Source: Auricularia sp. M13 (lineage: Eukaryota; Basidiomycota; Agaricomycetes; Auriculariales; Auriculariaceae). From it: a DNA stretch of 64,000 nucleotides. Below, piece after piece: positions 48,364 to 60,002 of this stretch; within the stretch, counting starts at the first letter, position 1, and every line of letters begins with the position of its first letter. The notes below the pieces were generated by a model. That model was given only the letters and a program-made list of their open reading frames with translations, was not told where the DNA came from and did not search any database. The position numbers and the translations under genes were made by a program. The stretch lies in contig CM073193.1 in the NCBI GenBank assembly GCA_037042915.1, positions 7,812,001 through 7,876,000 of the forward strand, given 5' to 3'.

Positions 48364-48896
48364 CACTCCCTCAAGCACGCCACGCCACGAGTAGCTTGGT
48401 TATCCACACTCATCCTGTAACGGCCCTCGACACCATCTCGCCCGTCATCGGCGCATAATTCTACTGTAGTCGCCGATAGAACGAGGAGTTGAGCGGCTAG
48501 ATTTCCTTGGTCAGCCAGGCTCTGAACTGGGCGGGCTCCGAGAAACAGCGGAGCACAACCCGATTCGGATCGAAATCCGAAAACGGACGCAATGCGACAG
48601 ATTGTTCATGAAATCGGACTTTACGAAGACCACTAAGCGGCAGGATCGTCTGACAATGGCATGCGTACACCGTTTGAGCGTCGACTGAAGTATCCGTCGA
48701 GGCGCATCAGCATATTACTTAATCCTTCGTGTTAGCATGGACAAACGGTTGGCCATACACTGGCAAATCTGGGTTTTACGAATTTGAAGACTCGAACTGT
48801 ATGTACAAAAGACGGAAGCCCAACGGAAGAGAACCCCTGAGGCGAAGGAGGATCCACATTATCTACTGATATCTCAGGCTAGCTACAACATCGGCA
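48364..48896. other. Intergenic region
   Basis: Spacer between the NmrA-like promoter and the stop of the secreted-protein gene. Nothing recognised. Confidence 0.55.
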
Positions 48897-49910
48897 TTAC
48901 TCCCTATTGAAAGCCACGCGCGAGAACGGGAAGGTCGTGGTCGGGCGGGGAGTCGAGAAGCCGGGGCTGCTGGGGCCAGTGCTGATCGGGAACGACGTCG
49001 TCGTCGAGAAGAACGTGGACGACGGCCCAGTGGTGCCAGGGAAGCTCGATGAGACGCCTCCTCTGGCAGGGCTGAAGATCCACTGCTGGAGAGGGTTGAC
49101 CGGATTGAAAGGCTGCAGCGTGAGCTGTGAAAGAAATCGGTTCAGTTTCGTTCGACGCCGCTGTGCATCACTCGCCTGTTGGGTGGACGTGGTAACGGTT
49201 GTGAGTGCTAGGTTTGTGAAAGGAAACGTGATTCTGTGCTGCTGCATCAGCACAGAGCGGATGGCTACTTCGACCACCTACGAAAAAATCCCAGGGCGCT
49301 GCTCGGTGACATTGAGCGGGGACGCGAAGTTTTGCGCCGTGAATCCGTTTGCCTGTGGATGATCAACGTACTGTATGAAGGAGGTCGAGTTGTTGGTGCT
49401 TACAGGAAGGCCATTCACATAGATCTGGATTCCCGGACTGACGCAGGTAAATAGATAGAAGCCCGAGGAGTCAATAACCCTGAGTAACTGCAGGTTCCAC
49501 TGTCGGACGAGTGTAGCTCAGTAGACAGAGAATGGAATCGATTCGCATACCTGTTGATTGGTCGTCGGCGCTGAATTCACTGGAAACCCGATGATCTATC
49601 GCATGTGAGTAGCGGGCGAGCCTTGCAACGAATGGTATATCGTACAGGATTTCCCGGATCTGTAGAAGAATATTGAGTATCAGTGTATCATATTGAGGCA
49701 CTTCCTGAAAGACACACTTCCGAATCCACCGTTGTCGTCGATAACGAAGGCAGTTTGAGGGTTTTGAATGAAGAACGGGCTGTTGCTGGGGTTGGGAAGC
49801 GCCCCTGCGCTTTGGTCAGCAATAGATCATTACCCAGGTCGTTGGAGGTTCTCACCAGACACGAAGGAGGCCAGGGAAGCAATGGCAACGAGGACCGCGA
49901 AGAGCACCAT
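48897..49910 (-). CDS. Secreted Ser/Thr-rich protein of unknown function
   Basis: Starts at 49910 with a signal peptide (MVLFAVLVAIASLASFVSG). Exons then read ALPNPSNSPFFIQNPQTAF, VIDDNGGFGN, PGNP, IIGFPVNSAPTTNQQ, LLRVIDSSGFYLFTC, VSPGIQIYVNGLPVSTNNST, and NFASPLNVTEQRPGIFS, joined by five or six short introns whose phases agree. The last exon (from about 49250) is Ser/Thr/Pro-rich (STTTSFPISTGPSSPGFST) and ends with FSRVAFNRE at 48897, without a GPI-type hydrophobic end. The C-terminal exon may include an intron I did not resolve. The layout suggests a glycosylated extracellular or wall protein; the family is not identified. Confidence 0.68.
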
Positions 49911-49951
49911 GGTCGTCTTGGTGGTGAGAAGTCTCCATCTTTTCGAACTGG

Positions 49952-49959
49952 CTTTTATA
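49952..49959 (-). promoter_or_regulatory. TATA box of secreted-protein gene
   Basis: TATAAAAG on the minus strand, 42-49 nt upstream of the ATG at 49910; this supports that start rather than the longer open frame from 50217. Confidence 0.6.
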
Positions 49960-51603
49960 AAGTACTCCCCCGTCGAGTACGAGGCTCAAGAGGCGTTTGG
50001 GCGCTGAAATTAACTGAGTCGCGATTGGGCCGGAGCCCACGGCCACTGGGCCCAAAGCAGCCGCGAAGACGTCCGAACTGCCCATACTTGATTGACAAGG
50101 TATCCCGAACACAACAGCCGTATTAATCCCTAGAAAAAGCACAAGTGCCAAGACAGATGGAGCGCAAGAGGAGCGATTTGTAGAAGTCCGAGCCGTGGCC
50201 ACGAAGCTAGTAGCCATCTGAGTTCCAGCATATGCGACGCGAGAAGAAATTCAAATGCAGGTCAAGAATCCGCGAGCGACCTCTCCGCGCAAAGACCGAT
50301 TGCTTGCGCACGATCTGGAGCGTGTCCGACAGAATGCACCGAACGCAGAACAGACGACAGCATGGAACCGAATGGCGTTCTGTGAGAGATCCTGGAGTTA
50401 CAACGACCGGTGCAGAACAGACGCGATACCGATTTGGCTAACATGTATGCTGTCATATCCAGGTTAGGTGCCCGACACGCGCGGAATGGTCGACGCACAT
50501 ATCACGAGGAATCTTTATGAGGGTCGCGAGCAATGCTGCACAGCTGCGCATCTCACGCAGTCCCATGGGAAGTATCCAAAGTCCAATCTTGAGACGAGAT
50601 CTCGTCGATAAACCGGAGACCAGAAGTGATGATAGCGAGAAACGGGCAGCTGTTGGCGTGAGGCCCGACGGCGGGCTCGAAAGAATGCCCCTTTTGGTAT
50701 TTTGTATGTGCAGTCGGTGAATGCAGCTATGCGCGAAGCGCTGAGGCTTTCCATCGCTGAGCAGATGGACTTGTGAAGTTGTCGTGAAGGATGCGTCGGC
50801 CGACCGCTGCTTCGTTCCGTCTATTGACTGCGCAGAAAGGCGCTGACGTCCAGGCGAGTACAGACCTAATGCAAGCGCCATACCGAGATGTGCCAAAAGC
50901 TGAAGCCTGAGAACCAGCGCGAGTTCCTCGGAGTCCGGGACAAGACGCGGTTGTAGTACTTCCTCGGCCGCAACTCTCGCGGCTCCGTAGGATACCAGTG
51001 ACGGATCCATCATGAGCGCCTGACCTCGCCTCATCGACGGGCACGTACTTATCTACTAACCGCCCGCTCCCTTGCAAATCCCATGTGCAACTCAAGTCGC
51101 AGTTGTCACTGTCGCGCCAATGATTTATCCATAATTAGTGCTGGTCCGGGACGCCTGGAAAGGTCTTGCAGGCGAGCGCCCCAGCGGATGAGTTCTCCTT
51201 AGTGCCTGGCGTGCGCGTTGGCCATGGTGAATTATTTTGTCGGACTGGCGCCAAGTGGTCCACCAGGGTCAATTGCATATTTCTCAGATGGACACGAGTC
51301 CGAGAATCTCGGGATTTGCGCAGCAGGAACCGGTTTGTCTAGCGGGATCTCGAGAGATTGAAAAAAGGGCTTTGGTAAGAGTGCGGGAAATGCTTCAAAG
51401 CTGAAGGGCCTCTGAGCTAACGCTACTGTAAGCTGATCTACTGCTTCGTATGAAGGGTGACTGAAATATGGACAATCTCGCAGTCAGCCCAGGATGGTGG
51501 CGACCAATGGTCATGTGCATCAAAGATTGTCTCCTGGCGCCATCCTCACGGTTCATGGTTGCGATATAATGCGCAGTCCTACACACGTTTCTGCCTATCC
51601 ACC
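49960..51603. other. Intergenic region, 1.6 kb, with a doubtful open frame
   Basis: No family recognised. A 193-codon minus-strand open frame (51034-50453) has mixed, low-complexity composition and no motif; I could not join it to other exons. The rest appears non-coding. Confidence 0.45.
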
Positions 51604-54035
51604 ATGTCGCGTCCCACGACTAGTCAGGAGCCGTCACCTCCGCCAGTCGCACTACCGCACCATGAGGACGGCATCGTGCTCAACGTCGACGCGGAGATTG
51701 CAGTGGATGCATCGGCCAACTATCTCGACTACCCCGAACGCGAAGCCTTCATCCGGCAGCTGAGCCGTGACAGTGTCGGGGCCAGCGCCTCACGCAGCAT
51801 CCGTAAGCGGCGGCCGTGGTGGAAGCGCCCGTCCATCTACTGGCAAGCAACCCGCGGTAAACCGTGCTTGTACTTGGAAGCTCACGAAAATCACTGCCAG
51901 GGTGCTGCCGCTCGCGACACTAAGGCAATTCTGCATTATGATGGGCGTCGCCCCGCAGGTTGAAATTCTCACGCGGATGGCGTGCCAGGTGCACAGACCT
52001 GACCTCGAAATCGAGCACGTCCAGTATCCCGACTGGAGGGACGATCCACCGCCACTTCCTCCAGTGATTCACCCGCCCCAGTTTCCCTGGTCGATTCCGC
52101 CTGCAGCCAACGAATTCCAAATCTTCGGACTGGGGGACATGATTTCAAGGAATTCTACCAAAACTCCCACCAAAGGTTCTCTCTGCGCCAACGATCCTGA
52201 AGTTATCAAAGCTGTCGGTTCCGTCATAACAAGTACGAGAGATATTAAAGGACTTGATTGCACCTTCTCATCCTCGTAAAGTCGTTGGCGTCATGGTGGG
52301 TCTAACGACGACGCTCACTTCCGCCTGGTGGGGACAGGTGCGCTACATATTCTTTCTGCCACAGCAGGGTGCTCACCTGAACTAGTGCGCGGACCTCTGG
52401 GGGCGTACGACCGTATCCGCAGTTACTGCCCTCGCTCAAATAATCACGTAATGTAGTCTAGTCTGCGGGTGAATTGCCACTGACGGGTCTGTAGCGACTT
52501 CACCGTCGTCGTGGTCACCTATTTCTCGGCCCAGCTTCCTGGGAAAAGTTACTGGTGGATAATACCGGGAGGAATGGTGGCGGGAATGCTAGGAGGTTCG
52601 TTCAACTCTTTTTCAGTACAGCCTACTTGAAACGACAGTTACAATCAACTAGGCGGATACGGCAGTGGAGCACTCTCGGCATACCTCAGCGACTGCACTG
52701 AGCCCAGCAACAGGTGCGGGTTTCTTTGATCCAAGGGAGCACGCCGCTCAGCGTGCTTCAGAGCCGCCGTATTCGCTATCAATTCGGGGATGGCAATGGC
52801 AGGCCTTGCTCTGGCACCTGTGGTTGGCGCACAGCTTGTCCACCACAGTGGAGATCTGCTGAGCGTGTTCTACATGTCTTTGGCGGTCAACGTATTCGCC
52901 CTCCTCATGTGGGTATTTGTCGTTCCTGAGAGTCTCTCCCCGGAGACCCGCGCAGCGAACATCAAGAAAATGGACGAGGAGCGCATTCGCAACATGCCTG
53001 ACCCAAGACATCGTTGGGCCAGTTTGTTACATCCCGTCGTGCAGCTACTGCTCCCTCTCAAAGCGTTTATCCCGCGCTGGAAAGATGCCTCCAATCACGC
53101 ATTAGGACGAGACTGGAACCTCACTGTCCTCGGTATCGAATATTTCGTCATCGCCCTCAGCAGTGTATGTCCTCCCGCTGCTGTCTATGATGTCTTGCTT
53201 ATCTTCGCAACGGCACAGGGCGCCACCACCTACTTTATGCCAATAGCTCAGGCCCTTTTGGGTTGGGACAATGAAATGGTGCGCGGATACGAATAAGCTA
53301 CCATAGCTTCTCAACACCATATTTCTCTCAGATCGGATACTGGCTCGGTCTCCTCGGAGCCTCCAGAGCGGTGTATCTCTTGCTCATTTTCCCAGGTGCG
53401 ACGATGAGGCAATTCCATTGTAACGATTCTCACACATAGTAGTGATCGTCCGCATCTTCAAGCCCAAACCGCAGCCCGTCGCGCTCGAGGGCCCTGATGA
53501 GCGTCTGCACGCCGAGACAACTCAACAAACGGCAGCTCCTGATAGCGACGACGAGCCTCCAGCGCCCGTGCACACGGCAACACCGTACTTCGATCTTGCG
53601 CTCATCCGCATCTCACTCGTCCTCGACGCGAGCATGTTTGTCTGCCTTTTCCTGTCTGTGACGCCGATGCAGTGGATGCTCAGCGGCATGGGGCTCGCGA
53701 TGGGCGGCAGCCTCTTCCCGTCCCTCATGAGCCTCGCGCTCGCCGTCTACCCCGGAGGCGAGGCCGAAGCTGGCGCGCTGTTTGGCGGATTCCAGGTCCT
53801 CCTGTCACTCGGGTGCGTTGCTGCCATATTGAGCTGATTGGGTGTCAGTGGCTGACTTGCTGAGTGCAGTGGCGAGGTGTTTGGGCAGCTTCTGTTTGGG
53901 ACGCTGTTCAGGCTTACTGTTTCGGTGTTCCCGCGCTTCGTCATATTGTTCGCCGCGGTGGTGGTAGGATGCGCTTTGCTAGTTACCTTCTTTATCCGCG
54001 TGCCAAAGTCAGCGTCGCCTGGGAGGTCTGTGTAG
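51604..54035 (+). CDS. Major facilitator superfamily transporter
   Basis: Twelve-TM-type MFS transporter with a long cytoplasmic N-terminus, probably drug/H+ antiport-like; substrate unknown. About ten exons from MSRPTTSQEPSPPPV at 51604 to FFIRVPKSASPGRSV at 54035. Features in order: acidic N-terminus (about 80 residues), TM1 around VLPLATLRQFCIMMGVAPQV, a long Pro-rich loop before LCANDPEVIKAVGSVIT, TM2 with the loop GQCADLWGRTTV (motif A, DRxGRR-like), AYLSDCTEPSNRAAVFAIN in TM4-5, SVFYMSLAVNVFALLMWVF then PESLSPETR, a central loop, and the C-terminal half with LILDASMF-like, GMGLAMGGSLFPSLMSLALA and FVILFAAVVVGCALLVTFF. Intron 1 (51843-51900) must use a GC donor (tg|gcaagc); the nearby GT option gives a stop. 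All other introns are GT-AG. Confidence 0.85.
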
Positions 54036-54162
54036 TATGCGCTTCGCATGCGGTAGTGGGTTCTATTCTTATATGTATAATAGCGGATTCAACTAAACAA
54101 TTTTCCCCATTCACGGTGTATTGGTTCCTGTGCATATCCAGCCAGGTTCTACAGGATAGGAG

Positions 54163-54797
54163 GTGACGCGCCAGGAACTCAGTAAGGTCCGCGGCGCATT
54201 GACACTCCGATGGTTTGGCCGAGTTTGCCGGCGTCTGTCAGACTCAGCTCTGAGCAGCGATGTGGTACGCCAGCCCGTCCTCTCCTCCACCGCCTTCCTC
54301 GCTGACGGGCGCGGGCGCAGCAAGCACATCCTGAACGCGCAGGTGTCGATCCGGGCGCCGTGCTGCAAGCAGTGGTTCGACTGCCCGGAATGCCACGCGG
54401 AGCGCGAGGACCACAAGCTGGCGCGGACGATGGAGATGGTGTTCGTGTGCAAAAAGTGCAAGAAGGCGTTCCGGAAGGACATGACCGTGTACGAGGAGAG
54501 CGACGAGTACTGCCCGCACTGCGACAACCACTATGTGCGTCCCATTTTATACTGCCAGCTGCTGCCTAATCCCATCTTCATCTCGCAAGGTCATCGAAGC
54601 CAAGACGGCCCAGCAGAAGCCGCAGGTCGTCGGCGTCGCTGCGACGGACATTCGGATGGACCCAACGTATGTTGTCGCTCGCTCGCACTTGCTCATGCTG
54701 AACCGCTACTCCGCTCTGCTATAGAATGATGCGGGACGAGCGTATAAAACAGAACTTGGCTGATCTGGACGACGAGCTCGCGGACTTGCTCAACTAG
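54163..54797 (+). CDS. CHY zinc-finger protein (5' end uncertain)
   Basis: Small zinc-binding protein with a zf-CHY core: HILNAQVSIRAPCCKQWFDC, PECHAEREDHKL, FVCKKCKKAFRKDMT, then EYCPHCDNHY. These supply the clustered Cys/His ligands of this family, found in Hot13-like and ubiquitin-ligase-related proteins; its role here is not known. Exons: up to 54534, then VIEAKTAQQKPQVVGVAATD, and a last exon MMRDERIKQNLADLDDELA ending at 54797; the introns are GT-AG. The open frame reaches back to 54163 but has no ATG in phase. The usual start is a Met just before the KHILNAQ segment, so a short first exon upstream or an unusual start is implied. Confidence 0.82.
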
Positions 54798-55268
54798 GCT
54801 TCACATCCGATGATCGCTTGTTCGTGGCTTGCACGAGTGGCGCGTCCGAGCCGCATCCCGCCCTCACGAGTGCGACATACATAGGTCAAGATTTATATTT
54901 GCGCCGCCCTACCGCAGGACTTTGACTCACACATAGCTGGCAGTCACTCCGAGCGCGTCCGTCAATTTCAGGTGCATTGTCATCCTGTACAATACAGCAT
55001 TCAAGCATTCGCAATTCATCGAGTCCTCGAAGTCGACATACGATCAAGATCCCGCTGTGCATCTCCACCATATGAAATGGATATATTTTGCGCGAAGAGT
55101 CACGCGGCGCGGAATGGTAACAGTAATGAACGACGGGGCACAGATACATAACTTAGTCCTGAAAACAACATTCCATCCCATCCATCCAGGCATGCCCGTG
55201 GACGTGGCACAATCGACACTGGGACACTGGGAGAAGCAAGAAGCAGATCCGCGCGTGGATCTCACGGT
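54798..55268. other. Intergenic region between convergent genes
   Basis: Spacer between the CHY gene stop and the P450 stop (convergent). It presumably holds both 3' ends; no gene seen. Confidence 0.55.
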
Positions 55269-57274
55269 TTACAGGCCGCGCTCGACAAGATGATTGACGA
55301 GCGGGACGACGCCCGGCCGGCGCGGCGTAATGGTGCACTTGAACGGCTTCGGATGGCTATGAAGCAGGACGCGTCGCAAGTCAGAAGCCAGCCCAGCCCA
55401 CGCTCGACGCAAAGACGCACCTGACGATGCCCGTGGTGAACTCGTTGGTCGGCAGCGAGCCGTCCGCCGCGGGCGCGACGTGCAGCGTCGCGAGCATGTT
55501 GGTCACGCCGAGGAACAGCGTCGCCTCGGCGAAGTGCAGGCCTGTCCGACGCGTTAGCGTTAGCGTTTGCGGAGCGCGTGCAGGATGAGGACGAGGATGA
55601 AGCAGACGACGGACCTGGGCAGACGCGGTAGCCGAACCCGAAGACCCACGCCTGCGGGTCGGGCGGCGGGCTCGGGCCCGCGTGGCGGTCGGGGTTCAGC
55701 ACGAACGGCTCGGGGTACACCTCCTTGTCGTGCATCAGGGCCCTGCGCATTGCCGATTGTGAGTCTGTCTGTCTGTCCGCGCTATGGCGATATAGTATGG
55801 GATGCTCATACCAGATGTTGGCGTAGACGATGCTGTTCTTGGGAGGATGTACCCGTTGTACTCGTCCTCGCGGACGAGGCTGTGGGGGAGACCTACCGCC
55901 ATGCCATTTCGGTCAGCCGCAAGCCCTTTTCGACGGAACATGGACAAACCTAGCGGCGCGGGCGGGGCGAGGCGGAGCAGCTCCTTGATGAGGTTGCGTA
56001 CGTAGGGCAGCGACTCGCGGTCGTCCATGTTGGGCATGCGGTCCTTGCCGACGACGCGGTCGACCTCCTCCTGCGCCTTGCGCTGCACCTCGGGGAACTC
56101 GATCATGTACTTGAAGAACGAGATCATCGTCGCGGCGACTGCATCATCATCATCATCAGCCCCCGACTCTTGTGGCGCGGAATGGACGGAAGACGCACCG
56201 GTGTCGGCGGCGCCGGCGTAGAGCGCGGCGGCGCACACGACGACCGCGTCCCCATCCGCGTCGTGCATGTGCTCGGAGACGAACGACGGGCGCGCGGTAC
56301 CGCTGCTGATCTGCGCGCGCGCCCACTCGTACGGCGCGCGCGTCATGCGCTCCATCTGCGTGCCCCATTCCTTCGCGATCGTCTTGAACTTGGCGCCGGG
56401 GAACCAGCTGGGCACGAAGCGCACTGCAAAGCAATATGAGCTCGGGCAGAAACACAGAGCGGAGATACGTACGCGACGGGAAGGAGTCGACGAGCCAGCG
56501 GCCGGGCTGGGAGCCCATGCCGGCCAGCTTAATGGACTCCTCGATGGTGCCGACGAAGGGGTCGTCGTCGCGCTGGATGACATAGCCGTACGCGATGCGC
56601 ATGATGACGGCTACCGTGTTTCTATTTGGATCATGAGTTTGGGAGAAGGCCAGGTCTGGGATGGGCATGCTTGCCTGCGGACGAGCATGGCAAAGTTTTC
56701 CGGCTGCTCGAGCACGCGCTGCAGCATGACATAGGTCTCGTGCTGCTGGATGGGCCAGTACTCGCGTGCTGCGCGGGGGTTGAGGCTGCCGGTGAGGATG
56801 CGGCGGTAGACCTTGAAGCGCTTGTCCTCGGAGCTCAGGTTGAACGCGGCCGACTCGCGCTGCATGAGCTTGCCGTAGAACCAGAGCACGGGGCGGTCAG
56901 AGTAGATGGCGGCGCGCTTGACGAGCAGGTCGTTGACCGCCTTGAACGAGCTCAGGATCACGATGCTGCGGCCCACGACGTTGACGTAGACCACGTCGCC
57001 TGCAGCTACCGTCAGCGAATGTATGCGTGCCCACGGCTGTCGGGCGCACCGAACTCCTGCGCCCACTGGTAGTAGGTCTTCCAGCCCTCCGTGCGCGGCA
57101 TCTGGTGCGCATTCCCGATGATCAGCTTGGGCTTGGGGCCGGGGGCAGGCGCTTGCGGCCGGCGAACGTGGCCTTGTAAAGAACGTAGGCGGCGAGCGCA
57201 GCGGCGGCGGGCAGCTTGGCGGCGTCCAGCGCGCGCTGCCAGTCAACGTCTGCGATGGCCTGCTGGAGCGACAT
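55269..57274 (-). CDS. Cytochrome P450 with two single-base frame offsets
   Basis: Membrane-bound heme monooxygenase; substrate unknown. Start MSLQQAIADVDWQRALDAAK at 57274 with an N-terminal anchor. Then LIIGNAHQMPRTEGWKTYYQ, VYVNVVGRSIVILSSFKAV, the C helix region, NTVAVIMRIAYGYVIQ, WFPGAKFKTIAKEWG, I helix LYAGAADTVAATMISFF, K helix KELLR (ExxR), PHSLVREDEYNGYILP, MHDKEVYPEPFVLNPDRH, heme loop FGFGYRVCPGLHF and C-terminal SHPKPFKCTITPRRPG at 55269. The I helix appears only after splicing out 56139-56198, an intron containing a short GAT run. Intron 56622-56674 uses a GC donor (ag|gcaagc). One base appears missing near 57140 (PPGPKPK region) and another near 55842 (LPKNSIVYA region). Both are in C runs, so error and decay are both possible. 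Confidence 0.85.
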
Positions 57275-57332
57275 GTGTGCGGTCTCAGTGGGCAGTGCAA
57301 GGAGCGTGTGGCTGTTGATCGTAGCAGCCCGG

Positions 57333-57339
57333 CTTTATA
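57333..57339 (-). promoter_or_regulatory. TATA box of P450 gene
   Basis: TATAAAG on the minus strand, about 59 nt upstream of the ATG at 57274. Confidence 0.55.
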
Positions 57340-59905
57340 ACTTTTATCATTGGCTCGTGCTCAACGAGACTCCGCCGCAACGACCGTTCAACAGTCCGTT
57401 GTCCAGCTGGTGAGAAACTATGCACTACGACATGCCCAAGTCGTGCGTACTATCTCATATTATCAAAAAAAAAATACACGGTTTGTTAAAACCTTACTCA
57501 GTGCATCGCTCCCGCACAGGCGCCATGCCGTGTCATCTGGCGCCCAACAGTTCTCAATCAGGTTTGATGATGTCTCAATCGCGTGCTTGACCGCCGGTGC
57601 GTGTGCTCAGCAGTCTTCAGCGTGTCGTTGAGCCAGAAATCCCAAGGCCGCGACACTGCGATTGTTGATCTAAGCGACGAATCCACACAGCCACCCTGGC
57701 TTGTTTCCTATTTCGTCCGAACCCTGAGAATCCCGAATATTCAAGCCCAAATGCCACAGTCCTGGGGGCGACAACGAGTAGAGTCTGCGTCACATTAGCA
57801 GGCTCGCATTGTGAGTGAAAAGCTCTGGGTATCAATCAGTGAGTCACCTGATGGTCGAACACTCGATGCTTCGAACAGCTGCACGTGATCAGTCCTCTTC
57901 CTGCTTGTTCGCAATAAGTACACGTGACTGTCATGCATCGAAGAGGACGCATAGTATTCAGCTGCGTCCGTAAGATACCCCCACACATGAGATTAAGAGT
58001 AAGGGGCAAAATGTGAACGTCGTGGGCTCGTGGTCACTGTCGCACGAATCGTAGCCTGGTTGTTGATACAGTATGGGCTCGAGATCTAAGCAGAAAAAGG
58101 GCGCGAAGGCCAGAGTACGCAGGCCTTTTAAACGGCGAGAAATATACACAGGGCCGCCCGCTAGCATCTGAAGGTCACCGAGTAGGAGAGGATCTGGCTA
58201 TGGCATTGTCCCGGGCGGCGTACCGGGTGCCCAGAAAAGTGCGTCTTGGCAAGCTTCGTGCACTGAAATGCTCTACAAAAGATACTCTGGATATAGTGAC
58301 GGTATCTGGCTTGTTGGATTCGGAGCTAGAGTCGGTCGGAGGGCGTGTGTACTAGGAGGAACGAGATGCCGGCTCATGCTGCAGATCTCGAATCTGGATC
58401 AGGGGACGGCAATGCGAGACAGTAGGCATTGAGGGTCAAGCTACTCAAGCTGTAGGTAGGTAGGTGGTAGGTAATGACCTCAGTTTTTTTTTTCGCACTC
58501 CGACGACATCGTGTCATCCACCCGCCCGTCGCCGTAATTAGCTTCTCTAGACAGCGGCCACTGCACAAGCATCAGCCCAAAACGACAATGACCGCATCCT
58601 CTTGCGCTCGATGACCGCAACCAATGCCGTGGACTGTTTGCTCGCAGAACGTCAATGCATCACAGCAATGCCGACTTTCCCTCGTCCGCAGAACCCACGT
58701 CCACCGCTGCGTCTGACCAGGAACACCCGCTTACAGTATGCCACCCGCCGATTGGCTGGGGTCGCGCCCGAGCGCTCTGGTCGTGGGACAACGGACATCC
58801 GCGCGCGCCCCAACCACCAGCTAGGCAACTGTCCGTGTGCCCGCTCGCTGACGATTTACCCCACTGGTGGCAGTTATTGGGACATCTTCGGAAACACGAG
58901 CGTCATCACATTACATACGGCTGCCGCTGCTTCATTCTGTGCTCTTGCAGCCCACGCCAACCGCCTCCTGGCGCCCTGACGCTCTGCTGGTTCCTGATGA
59001 GGCCTTGCCGTGCGTTCCACACCTCTGCGCCAGGACGGGTCCGGGCTCGGGATGTGTCTTACGCATGGCTCTGGCTCCTGTTGTGGCTTTCGGGTACCTG
59101 CGGTACAGGGTTTCTCAGGGTCTGCTGTACTTGCTGCTTATTTACGATGCTACCGTGGGAATCGACGATTCTCAACATTCTGGTGTCCACTTGTGAGACA
59201 GGAGGAATGCATTTTACTCCTCCTTGTGGCGTAAAATTACGCTATGCGCTCGAATGACGGTGTCTGTCACTTCTATGTTGGGTCGGCGCTGGCCAACATG
59301 GTTGCACAGTTACTGGACAGCGCGCCAAGTCCCGCCTGTTGTTCTCTATTGACCTTGCTGAAGGCTTGATCCGATACCAACCACTTCCACCGGCACTCAG
59401 GAGGCGGCCTTTCGAGCGCAGCGTTGCTAGATATCAGAGACAAAATGAGAAACCGTCGTCGCTGTCACCCCTCGTCAGCTATGGAAACTCGATGAGAACC
59501 CGCTCCATGATGTTTTTGCCCAGTGAAAGCAGCTTCAGCGTTGCTGAATCGGGATTAAGAGTAATGGACAGGGTAGCCTTCAACGCCCGATTTCCAAACA
59601 GGCATACGGTCACTATTACAGAGCGTCTGGCCATACACCTTTTCCGCTGCCCGACTCTGCTGGACGACATAAGGCACGCCTAGATTCCCAAGGCTGCATT
59701 CCAGGACCCTTAACACGGAACCGAGCACTCCCTGGTAGCGAATGGTAGCCCATCGGCAAAGGCATAGCGTTCGTACGAATGCGTAATGCAGCTTGTGCAG
59801 CTTGAAGTCTAACTCTGACGCGGTGGCAGGCTTCTACATCCACCCTGGCAGCAAAAACGGCGCATGTGCGCTCTCACTGGATGCGCGCATGCCTCAGTCT
59901 GCAGG
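57340..59905. other. Large intergenic region, 2.6 kb
   Basis: No recognisable gene. Overlapping plus-strand open frames at 58602-59257 (up to 200 codons, Cys/Trp/Pro-rich in one frame) show no motif or consistent frame and are treated as chance. A GGTA-type simple repeat with a T run lies near 58450-58495. Confidence 0.5.
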
Positions 59906-59911
59906 TATAAA
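59906..59911 (+). promoter_or_regulatory. TATA box of small secreted protein gene
   Basis: TATAAA in ggtataaaaacc, about 95 nt upstream of the ATG at 60003, leaving a short leader with CT-rich text. Confidence 0.6.
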
Positions 59912-60002
59912 AACCTAGGCCGCGAGGCAGTCTGGTCCCCAGCTCAGCAGCACCTGCTTCAGCTACCCGACGCGACTCAGCCGCTCTCGACTCTCAGACG
60001 CC

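Noticed and set aside
50453-51034. 193-codon minus-strand gene
   Set aside because: No ATG context, motif or consistent extension by splicing; composition resembles chance frames nearby.
56139-56198. Poly-Asp insertion in the P450 I helix
   Set aside because: The stretch has GT-AG ends and removing it restores AGAADTVAATMISFF; the Asp run is an intronic GAT repeat.
39589-57274. Secondary-metabolite gene cluster (SDR, NmrA-like, MFS, P450)
   Set aside because: No synthase or other core enzyme, and housekeeping Gos1 and CHY genes lie between them; proximity alone is weak.
58602-59257. Cys/Trp-rich plus-strand gene
   Set aside because: Three overlapping frames are equally open and none shows a motif or splice pattern.
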